Source: Thermodesulfobacteriota bacterium
GTDB lineage: Bacteria; Desulfobacterota; QYQD01
DNA length: 64,000 bases
Assembly: GCA_031082315.1 (NCBI GenBank)
Contig: JAVHLC010000004.1
Location: 1 to 64,000 of the forward strand
Direction of reading: 5' to 3'
Shown in pieces: positions 16,735 to 26,005 of the stretch. The notes under the pieces were generated by a model, which was not told the origin of the DNA, did no database searches, and was given only the letters and a program-made list of their open reading frames with translations. The translations under genes and the position numbers were made by a program. Position 1 is the stretch's first letter. Each line of letters starts with the position of its first letter.

Positions 16735-17028
16735 ATGGAATTCTACCTGATCCTGGCTTTGATAATCGTGACTATGGTGGCCGTCTTCGCCATACAAAAC
16801 GCCCATGTAGTTATGATCCATTTCCTCTTCTGGCATTTTGAAGGGTCTCTGGTCTTATACCTTCTCTCTTTTTTTACGGCCGGACTTATTACGGCCTTGC
16901 TGCTTACCCTGCCCGGCCGCCTCAAGAAACGGCGGGCTTACAGAGAAAAGATAGAAGCCCTGGAAAAGGACATAGCCAAGGCTAAGCCCCCGGAAGAAAA
17001 AACCCCGGAACCACCTCCGGCCATCTGA
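16735..17028 (+). CDS. LapA-domain (DUF1049) inner-membrane protein
   Basis: 97 residues. Two membrane helices (about residues 3-22 and 38-62) separated by 'IQNAHVVMIHFLFWHFEGS', matching the LapA/YciS pattern of an N-terminal helix, 'QN...V...F...' loop and second helix, then a basic and coiled cytoplasmic tail ending in a Pro-rich segment. LapA takes part in controlling lipopolysaccharide assembly in enterobacteria; the role here is inferred. The ATG start has only a weak ribosome site. It converges with the DMT transporter gene. Confidence 0.85.
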   Translation: MEFYLILALIIVTMVAVFAIQNAHVVMIHFLFWHFEGSLVLYLLSFFTAGLITALLLTLPGRLKKRRAYREKIEALEKDIAKAKPPEEKTPEPPPAI

Positions 17029-17034
17029 TCCTGC

Positions 17035-17901
17035 TTATGCCCATACGGCTATAATAACCACCCCGGCCAGCATTAAGACTGCGCCCCAAAATCTCTCTCC
17101 GATATTCTCCTCCTTGAATAAAAAAGCGCCGTAGAGGACGCTGAAAAGGATACCGGTTCGTTTAACAGCAATCATATATGCGGCCTCAACCCGGCTAATG
17201 GCGGCCATGTGGCTTAAGACCATGATGACCATAAGGATGCCGATAAATAGACCGGGATAAAAAACCCTCTTCAGACCCTGCCAGGTAGCCTTCCCGGTAA
17301 CCAGTGAACATCCGGGGATAATAAGTCCCAGCATCAGAAAGTAAAAAGGGCCGAAAAAAATGACGCTGGAGTGTTGTATGGCTTTTTTGCCCAGGGCAGC
17401 GGTAACCGCATATAAAAAGGCCACTATCAGCATCAGCCAGGAGCCTTTCTCCCTCTTGATAGCCACAAACGGCCCCAGGAAGCCGTTCTTACACTCCCGC
17501 AGGTTTAATACATAGCTGCCCAACACCACGGATATAATCCCAAGAATACCCCGGGTGCTGAGTTCCTCTCCCAGTATCAACCTGCCGGTTAAGATAAGGA
17601 AGACCGGTGTAAAGGACAGGAACGGAATGGCGAGAGAAAGAGGCGAGGCCTGAATGGCCCGCATATAAAGAAAAAAAGCGGTTATTTCCAGGGGCAGGGC
17701 CAGAAAAACCGTCAGGTAGAAGGTTGTATCCAGGTGTGGTACCGGGATAAAAAACAACAGGATTAAAAATAATGGCAGGCTAAAGGATAGCCGTGCCGCC
17801 GCCATCTCAAAAACCGTCAGTCGGGAGAGGAACCGTTTGGTAAGCGCATCTATAGTCGCTATGGACGCGGCAGAGATAAGGGCCAGAGGGAGCCAGAACA
17901 C
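17035..17901 (-). CDS. EamA/DMT-superfamily transporter
   Basis: 288 residues with about ten hydrophobic helices in two repeated five-helix EamA units. Unit 1 spans residues ~1-135, ending 'RLILGEELSTRGILGIISVVLGSYVL'; unit 2 spans ~150-288, ending 'FLFKEENIGERFWGAVLMLAGVVIIAVW'. These G/EE-x(n)-G-x-x-L-I-x-x-G endings are typical. A likely inner-membrane exporter of small metabolites; substrate unknown. The start is GTG at 17901, 13 bases after the htpX stop, so it is probably the second gene of an htpX operon. Confidence 0.9.
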   Translation of the reverse strand: MFWLPLALISAASIATIDALTKRFLSRLTVFEMAAARLSFSLPLFLILLFFIPVPHLDTTFYLTVFLALPLEITAFFLYMRAIQASPLSLAIPFLSFTPVFLILTGRLILGEELSTRGILGIISVVLGSYVLNLRECKNGFLGPFVAIKREKGSWLMLIVAFLYAVTAALGKKAIQHSSVIFFGPFYFLMLGLIIPGCSLVTGKATWQGLKRVFYPGLFIGILMVIMVLSHMAAISRVEAAYMIAVKRTGILFSVLYGAFLFKEENIGERFWGAVLMLAGVVIIAVWA

Positions 17902-17914
17902 ACGCCTGCCTGAC

Positions 17915-18796
17915 TCAGGCGAGAGCGCCCTGGCCGGCCATCTGCCGCAGCCGGGCCACGCGTTCTTTTATGGGCGGGTGGGTGCTGAACAGGCTGGCAA
18001 AGCGCTGCCCGGTCAAGGGATTTACAATATACATCTGGGCCTGGGCCGGATTGACATCCATGGGCAGACGGTGATTCCATTCTTCCAGTTTGGTCAGGGC
18101 ATTGGCCAAAAATAGAGGTTGACCGGCTATCTTCGCGCCCGTGGCGTCGGCCAGATACTCCCGGCTCCGGGATATGGCCATCTGGATGAGCATGGCCGCA
18201 ATCGGAGCCAGTATCATCATTAAGATGCTGCTGACAAGATTGCCGCTGCCGCCCTCTTCGTCATCGCTGCGGCCACCGCCAAAGAACATGGCCCACTGGG
18301 CCATAGTAGCCAGATAACTTATGGCTCCGGCCAGCACCGCCGCTATGGAACTGATTAATATGTCCCGGTTCTTTATATGGGCCAGCTCATGGGCCAGAAC
18401 GCCCCGAAGCTCATCCGGATTTAAGGTCCGCATGATCCCGGAAGTCACGGCCACCGCGGCATGCTCCGGGTTTCGACCCGTGGCAAAGGCATTGGGGGTA
18501 TCCGACGGAATAATATAAAGGCGGGGCTTAGGTAACCCGGCCCTTACTACCAAGTCTTCAACTACCTGGTGCAACTGGGGGGCCTTGGTCTTGTCAACCT
18601 CCTGTGCTCCGCTCATCTTTAAGGCCAGTTTGTCACTAAACCAGTAGGCAAAAAAATTCATCAAAAAGGCCATCACTAATGCAAAGATTAATCCCTGCCG
18701 GCCTCCGATGGCCTGTCCGGCCAGCATAAACAGGGCGGTCAATGCCGCCATTAATATAAATGTCTTAAACATATTGCCCATCTTACCCATGGCCAA
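17915..18796 (-). CDS. htpX: membrane zinc metalloprotease HtpX
   Basis: 293 residues. Two N-terminal membrane helices, then the M48 active site '[12 protein letters not shown]' (HExxH), a further pair of hydrophobic segments, and the third zinc ligand Glu in '[11 protein letters not shown]'. It degrades misfolded inner-membrane proteins. The TTG at 18796 lies 7 bases after GGAGG, while the ATG at 18790 is 13 bases away, so the TTG is preferred; the difference is two residues. Confidence 0.95.
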   Translation of the reverse strand: MAMGKMGNMFKTFILMAALTALFMLAGQAIGGRQGLIFALVMAFLMNFFAYWFSDKLALKMSGAQEVDKTKAPQLHQVVEDLVVRAGLPKPRLYIIPSDTPNAFATGRNPEHAAVAVTSGIMRTLNPDELRGVLAHELAHIKNRDILISSIAAVLAGAISYLATMAQWAMFFGGGRSDDEEGGSGNLVSSILMMILAPIAAMLIQMAISRSREYLADATGAKIAGQPLFLANALTKLEEWNHRLPMDVNPAQAQMYIVNPLTGQRFASLFSTHPPIKERVARLRQMAGQGALA

Positions 18797-18823
18797 TTCA
18801 CATCCTCCGTTTGTTAGTTAGCG

Positions 18824-18936
18824 CTCATCCGGAAACTATCGTTTCCGGATTCACGCTTTCAGCCATCAGCCGTCAGCTCTCAGCAAAAAATCAAGACAAA
18901 CAGCATGTTAAGCTGAATGCTGACTGCTGATCGCTT
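18824..18936. repeat. TCCGGAAAC hairpin plus TCAGC/GCTGA word array
   Basis: CATCCGGAAAC...GTTTCCGGAT hairpin, then TCAGC words, a spacer CAGCATGTTAAGC, and GCTGA words. The hairpin-plus-array arrangement recurs at 57396-57566 and, inverted, at 35164-35362. The rest of the gap to 19070 holds a CTCTGCGGT fragment and no gene. Confidence 0.65.
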
Positions 18937-19070
18937 TTTGTTTATATTAACCATCGGTGTCATATAAGTCAAGAAGGCCCCCTCGACCTTCTGATAGCTG
19001 TTTTCTAACTTCTGCAGTCTGTCTCACCTGACTTCTGTCTCTGCGTGCTCTGCGGTAAATCCAGCGTAAC

Positions 19071-19295
19071 TTACTTCCGCCGGAACAACATAAAGATCAG
19101 CGTCAGAATAATACTGATGAGCAGGCTTGTAGCCAGGGGGAAGTAAAAGGTAAAATTCTTACGCTTGATATAAATGTCGCCCGGAAGTCGGCCGATCCAG
19201 GGGATCTTGCCTCCCAGGGTAAAGAGGAGCCCCACGCCGGCTATAACCAGGCCCAGCACAATAAGTATCTTGCCTAACTGAAAAAAGCCATTCAT
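19071..19295 (-). CDS. DUF2905-family membrane protein
   Basis: 74 residues. Two membrane helices (residues ~8-28 and ~50-70) flank the signature 'GKIPWIGRLPGDIYIKRKNFTFYFPLATSLLISI', which defines the DUF2905 family. Function is unknown in any organism. The neighbours, htpX and queH, share its strand but lie more than 100 bases away across repeats. Confidence 0.9.
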   Translation of the reverse strand: MNGFFQLGKILIVLGLVIAGVGLLFTLGGKIPWIGRLPGDIYIKRKNFTFYFPLATSLLISIILTLIFMLFRRK

Positions 19296-19429
19296 AGACG
19301 TTCCTCTTATTCAGGACAGGCGAGACACCTAATCCTACGGGATGCCGATTGCTGATAAATAACTTACGCAGGCTAAGGTCGTGCCAAAGGCAGATCTTCC
19401 CGGAGGCATGACCTGCGGTTACCTTCCGA

Positions 19430-19462
19430 GCTGATAGCTGACCGCTGACAGCTAATAGCTAT
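19430..19462. repeat. AGCTGATAGCTG word-array repeat
   Basis: Four imperfect AGCTGNNAGCT words. The minus-strand reading of this array supplies the last codons and stop of queH. Confidence 0.5.
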
Positions 19463-19997
19463 TTCTAACCCTCCGGTCATATCGTTCCTGCTCGCTGTAA
19501 ATACAGCCACAATACGGTTGCCGGTACAGATTAAGGGCCTTTGACTTATCAATCCCCTCCTGCCATCCTTCCCGAAAGTCATGATAATAAAATGGAATGC
19601 CATATTCCTTCGCCATATCTTCAGCCGTCCTGATTATAAGCTCATGTTTTTGGTACCGGCTGTAAAGGAGGGTGGTGGCAAAGGCATCGCATTTCTCCTT
19701 CCGGGCCACTCTGGCCGCCTCCCTCAAGCGCAGGGTATAGCAGAGGCCGCAGCGCTCATCCTCATGGCCGACCACCGCACGCAAAAACTCCCGCAAATAA
19801 TAGGTCTCATCATAGATGACGTCCAATTCGGCCTGTCTGGAATACTCCTTTAACGTATCCAAACGCCTTTTAAATTCCAGGTAGGGGTGGATATTGGGAT
19901 TGTAGAAAAAACCGGTAATGCGCATACCCTCGCCACGCAGCACCTTCAAGGGGTAAATAGTGCAGGGAGCGCAGCAGATGTGGAGTAATAGGTTCAT
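19452..19997 (-). CDS. queH: epoxyqueuosine reductase QueH
   Basis: 181 residues. The three cysteine motifs of QueH (DUF208) are present: 'HICCAPC' at the N-terminus, 'ERCGLCYTLRL' in the middle and 'YCGCIYSEQER' near the end; these bind a 4Fe-4S cluster and a metal. It catalyses the last step of queuosine synthesis on tRNA and is the alternative to QueG. The ATG at 19997 gives the conserved start; a longer frame begins at 20054 but has no ribosome site. The last three codons and the stop lie in a word-array repeat, which does not affect the conserved core. Confidence 0.92.
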   Translation of the reverse strand: MNLLLHICCAPCTIYPLKVLRGEGMRITGFFYNPNIHPYLEFKRRLDTLKEYSRQAELDVIYDETYYLREFLRAVVGHEDERCGLCYTLRLREAARVARKEKCDAFATTLLYSRYQKHELIIRTAEDMAKEYGIPFYYHDFREGWQEGIDKSKALNLYRQPYCGCIYSEQERYDRRVRNSY

Positions 19998-20107
19998 GCC
20001 GGATTCAGTGTTTAGGATTTGCGCTATTATACGATATGAATTATGAGGAATCAAGGAGGGCCATACAAAAATGGCGAGGTCTTTCGATCCCCGCCATTTC
20101 CTGTTTA

Positions 20108-20180
20108 CGCAGACTAAAGTCTGCGGCTACCTTCCCATCTTTTTTTACAGCTGAAAGCTGATTGCTGACCGCTGATTGCT
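20108..20180. repeat. short hairpin plus GCTGA word array
   Basis: GCAGACT/AGTCTGC hairpin (20109-20125) followed by AGCTGAAAGCTGATTGCTGA words, next to the chemoreceptor stop. Confidence 0.55.
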
Positions 20181-20187
20181 TTTTTAC

Positions 20188-21897
20188 TTAAAAATCCTTA
20201 AACGACCCTCCATCGTCTTCAAAAGGAATGACTTCCTCCGGTTTAACCGGCTTTTTGGGGGTACCCTTGGCCTGTGTTTTGGGCTGCTGGGGTTGAGGTC
20301 TGGAGCCGGGTTCAGCCTTCCGGGCACCATTAAGGGGTATGAGCCTTTTTGCCGCGTTGATTATGGAAGACCCCTTCTCCTTCTTTTCCGAAGACAACTG
20401 CCCCCCATTCACCGTCCCCACATAATCGGCTAACTCTGTAACCATATCTTTTAATGACTGGGCCTGGCTGCCGAGCTCTTCTGCGGCTGAGGCCGATTCT
20501 TCAGCGCTGGCCGCATTATTCTGTACGGCCTTGTCCATCTCCACCACCGCGGTATTTATCTGGCTAATCCCCTGAGCCTGCTCTTTGGAGGCCTCGGCGA
20601 TCTCTCCCACCAGTTCCGCCACCTTGTTAGCGCTGGTGGCCACATCCTGAAAGGCCCCCTGGGTCTGGGTAACCAGTTCATGTCCCTCTTTGATGTTCTT
20701 TATAGTCTCTTCAATGAGCGAGGACGTGTTCTTGGCCGCCTCTGCCGCGCGCTGCGCCAGATTGCGCACCTCGTCGGCCACTACGGCAAACCCGGCCCCG
20801 GCCTCACCCGCACGCGCCGCCTCTACTGCCGCGTTTAACGCCAGCAGGTTGGTCTGGAAGGCGATCTCATCGATCGTCTTGACGATCTTGCCGACCTCCT
20901 CCCCCTGACCCTTGATCCTGTTCATGGAACCCGCCATCTGCTCCATCTGGTCACCCGTCTTGCCCACCACCGTCTTCGTCTCATCCATGAGCCGCGCCGC
21001 CTGCTGGGCATTATCGGCATTCTGTTTGGTCATAGAGGCCATCTCTTCCATAGAGGCGGAAGTCTCTTCCAGCGATGCGGCCTGTTCACTGGCCAGCTCG
21101 GCCAGTTGCTGCGAGGAAGTGGATACCTGGGTAGAGGCATCCGTAATCTGCCCTGAATTATTATCAAGCTCGCCTATCAACCGGTAAAGCACACGGGTAA
21201 TATCGCGGCGGATAAATAAGGCGATGGCCGCGCCCAGAATAATGGCTATAATAGCCGCAATGGCCAGGATGGTATTGATACTTGAAGCGTCATTAATCAT
21301 GCCCTTCGCGGTCAGCATATTTTTTGCCATTTCCTGGCTCGCTTCAGCAAGTTTTCCTCTAACCTCATCGAGGAGCGGCAGGGTCTTGGCGCGAAATATC
21401 TCCTCTGCCTGCCTCCGGGCATCACTTACTATAGGCTGAACCGGCGCGGCCATGTCTGTTCCTTCACCCATCTCACCCGTGCCGGCGCCCGTCACCCCGG
21501 CCAGAAGGGCGTTCATCTCCTCTACAGAGCGGTGGAGGTCATGGTGCGGCTTTTCCATGGCCAAAAACATCGGGGCAAGAAAAGGCCAATGCGCCTCAAA
21601 ATGTTTCCTTTCCTCCCCGTATAAGAACTTACCCAAATTACATTTATGCTCATCCACTTCCACCTCGATCTTTTTACAATTCGGGTCGGCAAGTTGGACA
21701 GCCACCTTATTTTTCCAGTCCAAGTGGTCGATCTCCATCTGGACCAACTCGGCCGTATGCTCATGGAGGTCCGCTAATGTTATGGCCTCCTTAAGCAGGT
21801 ACCGGCTGCCGAAAAAGCCGATCACCCCGACCACAGTGAGCAATACCAGGACAATCAGGAACCCCCCGCCTATCTTTTTCCCTACACTGAGCTTCAT
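20188..21897 (-). CDS. methyl-accepting chemotaxis protein with CZB sensor domain
   Basis: 569 residues. Membrane helices at ~10-30 and ~205-226 enclose a periplasmic segment. That segment carries the chemoreceptor zinc-binding (CZB) pattern: His58 in 'EIDHLDWK', Cys86 in '[11 protein letters not shown]', His103 and a His cluster at 118-122. The cytoplasmic signalling domain contains the hairpin tip '[20 protein letters not shown]' and Ala/Glu methylation helices. The C-terminus is Pro/Lys-rich with no CheR-binding pentapeptide. CZB domains are more often cytoplasmic; here the position between two helices suggests a periplasmic one. A strong AGGAGG precedes the ATG. Confidence 0.93.
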   Translation of the reverse strand: MKLSVGKKIGGGFLIVLVLLTVVGVIGFFGSRYLLKEAITLADLHEHTAELVQMEIDHLDWKNKVAVQLADPNCKKIEVEVDEHKCNLGKFLYGEERKHFEAHWPFLAPMFLAMEKPHHDLHRSVEEMNALLAGVTGAGTGEMGEGTDMAAPVQPIVSDARRQAEEIFRAKTLPLLDEVRGKLAEASQEMAKNMLTAKGMINDASSINTILAIAAIIAIILGAAIALFIRRDITRVLYRLIGELDNNSGQITDASTQVSTSSQQLAELASEQAASLEETSASMEEMASMTKQNADNAQQAARLMDETKTVVGKTGDQMEQMAGSMNRIKGQGEEVGKIVKTIDEIAFQTNLLALNAAVEAARAGEAGAGFAVVADEVRNLAQRAAEAAKNTSSLIEETIKNIKEGHELVTQTQGAFQDVATSANKVAELVGEIAEASKEQAQGISQINTAVVEMDKAVQNNAASAEESASAAEELGSQAQSLKDMVTELADYVGTVNGGQLSSEKKEKGSSIINAAKRLIPLNGARKAEPGSRPQPQQPKTQAKGTPKKPVKPEEVIPFEDDGGSFKDF

Positions 21898-21925
21898 GAC
21901 CCTACCTCCTGTTTATAATCCCCAT

Positions 21926-21993
21926 AGCAGTCAGCCCTCAGCCATCAGCTTTCAGCTCAGGATATTGTTTGCCCGAATTGTTAGCTGACTGCC
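21926..21993. repeat. TCAGC word-array repeat upstream of chemoreceptor
   Basis: CAGTCAGCCCTCAGCCATCAGC words, an AT-rich spacer and TTAGCTGACTGC, in the leader of the chemoreceptor gene. The gap to 22166 also holds the next repeat; no sigma-28 or sigma-54 site was found. Confidence 0.5.
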
Positions 21994-22084
21994 CCAATGG
22001 TCTCCTGCTTTCCCTCTGGTCTTCTATTCGGAAGATTGGAGATTCTTCTTAAATGAAAAAAGAAAAAGACGAAATTTTTTAAAA

Positions 22085-22167
22085 ACCACAGAGTACATCG
22101 AAGAAAGACGACTTGAACCGTTTGAACAGATTAAGCAGCTTGAACTGTTATTTCTGTATTCTGTGGT
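22085..22167. repeat. ACCACAGAG...CTGTGGT element
   Basis: Inverted ends ACCACAGAG (22085) and TTCTGTGGT (22167) around an 83-bp AT-rich core with TTGAAC words. Its right edge overlaps the fapA stop codon. Confidence 0.6.
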
Positions 22168-23732
22168 TACATCGGCTCCAACTCGATCCGGATGTCCTTT
22201 TCCTGCCCGCCGTCTTCCCGGTCACGGTATATAATGGTCTCATGGGCACGGATGGTTTTTTTGTTCTCATGAAATTCCATAAACGCTATTTTGCCCCTGA
22301 CTATGTTTCCCTCAAAGGCTATCCCCCGCACTTTTAAATATACACCGGGGTCCACCCTTACCTGTTCGGCCATCAGACGCCGTTTCTCGGCCTCCAGTTC
22401 CTCTATCTTCCCCTTGAAGGTGACAATAGCATCGAGGAGGTAGTGATAATTCTTATGCAATTCTTTTTGCCGGGAACACAGGTCTTTATATTGCGTATGC
22501 AGCCGGTACTTCTGCCGGGTATCCAGGGAAGAAGGCAGTTTTTTCTTGATAAGTTCGACCTCGTCTTCTACATATTTCTTGACAGCGGCTATTTCTTTAA
22601 ATTTCTCCTCAAGTTTATGGAGACTTTCCTCATACCGGAATATCTCTTCGTTCAATGCCTGGATATGGGCATCGCTTTGATAGTCCAATCCGATAATAAT
22701 CACGCTGCGCGGGCTGGATGGAGAACCCAGATTGTACGCCTCTACACCCTTTTTGCTGATAATGGTGCTGTTTACAATCCTCCCGTTCGGCCTGCTGACC
22801 GCGACCGTCCCCAGGGAAGATACATAACTGTCCAGTATCTCCACATCCACCATGACATCGCCTTCGGCCATCACCCTGGACCCCCGGATATAACCGCATT
22901 TCATTGCCCCGGCAACGTTCACCTCCGAACCGATAATACCATCGGTTACCGTCAGGTCACCTGTGACTTCTATCCGGGTGTCACGCTCAATCAGCCTGGC
23001 CATAAGGCCGCCGGCCCGCACACGAAACCCGGAGAGAACTGCCCCTGAAACCTGGACCAGACCGTCAAAATTGATATTACCAGTGGCATAATTCACGTCA
23101 CCATCGATCCGGAACACGGGTGAGACATCGATCCTCTGCTGGCTGTCAATATAAACCGCCCCGTTGACCTTTGCTTCCGCCCTTTCTCCGCCCACTATGC
23201 GTACATTTTTACCGGCCTTTAAGGCCGCGTCATGCACCGGCGGCGCCGGTATGGCCTTACCGGTGACCGTAGATCCTCCTTCACCTTTGACCATGGGGCT
23301 TTTGATGGCCAGCAGGTCGTCCGCCCCTACATAAGGGATATTCCCGCGCTCCCGAAAATCCATGTTGGCATATTCGTCCAACTTGCCGATCTTCTTTTCA
23401 TCGCCTAACTTAAATAGGATAGCGGCGTCCTTGCCGGGTTTAGGCTGAACCCCGCGGGCAATAACATACCTTTTCACTCCCTCGGAGGAAAGCTCCGCCA
23501 GACACTGGTCCATAGCTGTTTCATCAATACCGAAAGCGATCTTTTTCCCGGCCAGCGCCTGGTTAATCATGTTGCGGGCCTCTTCACCGGACATTTCAAA
23601 TCTGCCTTTGATAACCAGACAGGCCTCCATCTCATCCTCTGACACTATCAGGTCAAAGGATGGACCGCCTTCTTCAGCCGGGATATCTGCCGGCTCCGTT
23701 AGCTGGTTTTTTTCTTCGGGATTATCTTCCAT
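22167..23732 (-). CDS. FapA-family (DUF342) polymer-like protein
   Basis: 521 residues. The N-terminal domain (to ~150) precedes a right-handed beta-helix region (~165-330) with repeated short turns such as 'GNINFDGLVQVSGAV', 'GDLTVTDGIIGSEVNVAGAM' and 'GSRVMAEGDVMVDVEI'. A long coiled coil (~370-450) and a C-terminal strand domain follow. This is the full FapA/DUF342 architecture. Members occur near motility and signalling genes; the biochemical role is not settled. It lies with the late flagellar genes on the minus strand. GAGG sits 5 bases upstream of the ATG. Confidence 0.88.
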   Translation of the reverse strand: MEDNPEEKNQLTEPADIPAEEGGPSFDLIVSEDEMEACLVIKGRFEMSGEEARNMINQALAGKKIAFGIDETAMDQCLAELSSEGVKRYVIARGVQPKPGKDAAILFKLGDEKKIGKLDEYANMDFRERGNIPYVGADDLLAIKSPMVKGEGGSTVTGKAIPAPPVHDAALKAGKNVRIVGGERAEAKVNGAVYIDSQQRIDVSPVFRIDGDVNYATGNINFDGLVQVSGAVLSGFRVRAGGLMARLIERDTRIEVTGDLTVTDGIIGSEVNVAGAMKCGYIRGSRVMAEGDVMVDVEILDSYVSSLGTVAVSRPNGRIVNSTIISKKGVEAYNLGSPSSPRSVIIIGLDYQSDAHIQALNEEIFRYEESLHKLEEKFKEIAAVKKYVEDEVELIKKKLPSSLDTRQKYRLHTQYKDLCSRQKELHKNYHYLLDAIVTFKGKIEELEAEKRRLMAEQVRVDPGVYLKVRGIAFEGNIVRGKIAFMEFHENKKTIRAHETIIYRDREDGGQEKDIRIELEPM

Positions 23733-23783
23733 TAAGCCTCAGTGCATGTATCTTTGTTTGAGATCTCGAACCAGGTTGCGTTC

Positions 23784-23862
23784 AAATCCCCCTTAATCCC
23801 CCTTTCTCAAGGGGGGTAACTTATATCCCCCTTTTTGGAAAAGAGGGGTTAGGGGAGATTTT
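23784..23862. repeat. AATCCCCC...GGGGAGATT palindromic repeat (copy 2)
   Basis: Same design as 11793-11871: CCCCCTTT/AAGGGGGG hairpins in opposed orientation with AAATCCCCC and GGGGAGATTT ends. It lies in the fapA leader. Confidence 0.75.
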
Positions 23863-23974
23863 ATGGTGGTAATCATTTTATATTTCGGCATAATACGCCA
23901 GATTCTTAAAATATCGGCGTCGGGGAAGGCTTTTTTAAGGTAGGTGGTAGATTTTACGTTCGAACGTGAAGAGG

Positions 23975-25084
23975 CTAGATTACCACATGCAGAAGGGGCT
24001 GCTTGACCTTCTTTAAGGTCTCAAACCAGGCAGATACATCCTCTATCTCCTTTTTCTCCTTTCTTATGCACTCCATGGACAGGATCGTAAAACCGGAAGA
24101 GGCCAGCCGGTCGCTAATCTCAGGTAAAGACCTTGTTACGTATTCCTGCCTGGTTTTGTCGGCTACCATAAACAGACACTTAATCTTTTTGTCCCTGACC
24201 TGTAAGCTTATGCGCATAGGCCCCAATCGGCTCATATTCAAGAAGAACAATGCCCGGAAGGGGCCGTCCGTTCCGTCCTTCGCCCCCCCTTTTTCATCCG
24301 GCTCCCGGTCTAACAAGAGTTCACATTCACCCCAGCCGGCCTGTTTGGAAAACCAGACGGGCAAAAAGACAACCGATTCCCCCTCCGGAGATAAAAGCCA
24401 CATATTGGCAGACTGATAGCCCTCTATCAGATTCAAAAGGGATGATAGCGCCCGCGCCGGGGCGCTATCCGGCTCGGACCCGGATAAACTACTCAGTGCT
24501 TGCATGACCAGACCCTTTACATCCGTCTCTACCAGCCCCCTGGAATCAGGAAGCTGGCCTTTTAGGAAATGAGTCCTGAGCTTGTTCTCCCAGGAGAGGC
24601 CCATCGACTTGAATACAGAGGGGTTGGGTTCCTGCCCCACAAGGATTTTATCCAACAGGCCGGATAAGGGCCTGAGCGTTTCCGCCATATCGGGTGAAGA
24701 ATCCAGCATCTGACGCAACTGCCTGGCCACGTTATCCAGTATGTTACCGGTTTCCTGACGGAGGGTGAGAAACTGCCGGAAAGACTCCCTTTGCCATTCT
24801 TCGGCCGGCGTCCCAACGGCCATCTTGAGAACAACCTGTGGGGAGACCTCCCGCACCTCAAATTCAGCCTTTAAGCCCTTTACCAGGGGAAGATCGGTCT
24901 GGGCCATAACGGTCTGACCGGCTATGCGCAATAAGGCCCCTTCTCCGGGGAGGATATCTAAGACCGTGCCCTCATAGCGTGAACCGATGGTGAACAGATT
25001 CTGGAGGTCTTGCAGAGAGGGGCCTGAGCCCCCCGCAGACAGGATCTTAAAGATGGGTAAATCGACCTTGCCTTCTATCTTCAA
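23975..25084 (-). CDS. FliK-like flagellar hook-length control protein
   Basis: 369 residues. The C-terminal ~100 residues match the Flg_hook domain of FliK: 'RALFFLNMSRLGPMRISLQVRDKKIKCLFMVADKTRQEYV' followed by 'LPEISDRLASSGFTILSMECI'. The N-terminal part has an OB-like segment ('SRYEGTVLDILPGEGALLRIAGQTVMAQ') and a helical middle. FliK measures hook length and switches export specificity of the flagellar export gate (FlhB). The start appears to be TTG at 25084 with a purine-rich AAGAGAAG leader. Neighbours in the motility block support the call. Confidence 0.78.
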   Translation of the reverse strand: MKIEGKVDLPIFKILSAGGSGPSLQDLQNLFTIGSRYEGTVLDILPGEGALLRIAGQTVMAQTDLPLVKGLKAEFEVREVSPQVVLKMAVGTPAEEWQRESFRQFLTLRQETGNILDNVARQLRQMLDSSPDMAETLRPLSGLLDKILVGQEPNPSVFKSMGLSWENKLRTHFLKGQLPDSRGLVETDVKGLVMQALSSLSGSEPDSAPARALSSLLNLIEGYQSANMWLLSPEGESVVFLPVWFSKQAGWGECELLLDREPDEKGGAKDGTDGPFRALFFLNMSRLGPMRISLQVRDKKIKCLFMVADKTRQEYVTRSLPEISDRLASSGFTILSMECIRKEKKEIEDVSAWFETLKKVKQPLLHVVI

Positions 25085-25110
25085 TTCTTCTCTTATCCGC
25101 TTTGATGGTC

Positions 25111-25190
25111 TCGTAAAAACCGGTTCACGGTTCCGAGTTCACGGTTCAGGGTTACAACCGTGAACTTTGAACCTTGAACCCTGAACCGTC
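25111..25190. repeat. GGTTCACGGTT / GAACC word-array repeat
   Basis: Starts with CTCGTAAAAA, then GGTTCACGGTTCCGAGTTCACGG words facing TTGAACCTTGAACCCTGAACC words, giving an imperfect inverted array. Confidence 0.6.
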
Positions 25191-25224
25191 TTTGCCCCAT
25201 GCCCTTTGCTCAACGCTCCATGCT

Positions 25225-25680
25225 CTATGCTATTTCCTCTCTTGCCAGCCCTAAAACCAATTCCACTTCTCCTCTGGTCATTGATAGCCGCTCGGCAATT
25301 TCATCCGCAGAAAGCCCGTAACGCGACAGTTCCACGACATTTGTATATGGGGCATCAGGCTGTTTATGGGGAGTAGAAATATGGCATCCGGTCGATTGAG
25401 CCGCCCTTTCTGATAATTTACGCATCTCTCCTATCCTTTGATCCATATCGGACAGCAACTTATCAGCCAGCGCCCTTTTCTCCTTTAGATTGTTCGCCAG
25501 GGTCTTGCAGATCTTTTCTGTTTCACGGATTAGTCCAGCGACGTTTTCGATACTGCCATTTAACTGGCCAGAGCGGGTCTTTCTGAACTTAAGCAATAAG
25601 AAAATCACAAACAGGACCAGGATAATCTCGATCCCAAGTTGAACGATCATTAAGGTTTCTACGTTATTGAAACGATCCAC
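25225..25680 (-). CDS. DUF2802-like membrane-anchored protein
   Basis: 151 residues. One membrane helix at ~9-30, a coiled-coil segment at ~45-90, and a C-terminal helix-turn-helix-like tail ('SRYGLSADEIAERLSMTRGEVELVLGLA') typical of DUF2802 proteins encoded in flagellar loci. Function unknown. The GTG start at 25680 has AGGAG 9 bases upstream. It sits between the fliK-like gene and a small charged protein on the same strand. Confidence 0.75.
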   Translation of the reverse strand: MDRFNNVETLMIVQLGIEIILVLFVIFLLLKFRKTRSGQLNGSIENVAGLIRETEKICKTLANNLKEKRALADKLLSDMDQRIGEMRKLSERAAQSTGCHISTPHKQPDAPYTNVVELSRYGLSADEIAERLSMTRGEVELVLGLAREEIA

Positions 25681-25707
25681 AGATATGTCTCCTAATCAAA
25701 AGTTAAG

Positions 25708-25767
25708 TTATCAGCGATCAGCTATCAGCACTCAGCTTTAAGCCTTGAGCTTTCCGCTTTCAGCTTT
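25708..25767. repeat. TCAGC word-array repeat
   Basis: TATCAGCGATCAGCTATCAGCACTCAGC and further AGC words between two motility-block genes; its right end adjoins the stop of the small charged protein. Confidence 0.55.
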
Positions 25768-25989
25768 TTACGCGATCACATCAATAATCTTGCCCTGTTC
25801 TTTCTCCGGATCTTTTTTCTCCTCGCCCGTCTTTCCCTGGCCGTTTTCAGCTTCGGCCTCGTCTCTGCGCTCACGCGGTTTGTCCCGTATCACCTGCTTA
25901 CGCTGCGTGGCCTCTTTTGGGTTAGGAGATTTTTCTACGGGCTGGGGCTGCCTGATCCCCGGAGCAGGATTAATGGAATATTCATCCAT
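25768..25989 (-). CDS. small charged hypothetical protein
   Basis: 73 residues, not recognised. The N-terminus 'MDEYSINPAPGIRQPQPVEKSP' is Pro-rich and the rest is a run of Lys, Arg, Glu and Gln with a short hydrophobic end (IIDVIA). GGAGGG lies 7 bases upstream of the ATG at 25989, which favours this start over the ATG at 25995. Likely disordered. Its position among fliL2, fliK-like and DUF2802 genes suggests a flagellar accessory role, but nothing in the sequence shows it. Confidence 0.6.
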   Translation of the reverse strand: MDEYSINPAPGIRQPQPVEKSPNPKEATQRKQVIRDKPRERRDEAEAENGQGKTGEEKKDPEKEQGKIIDVIA

Positions 25990-26005
25990 CCCCATCCCTC
26001 CATAA

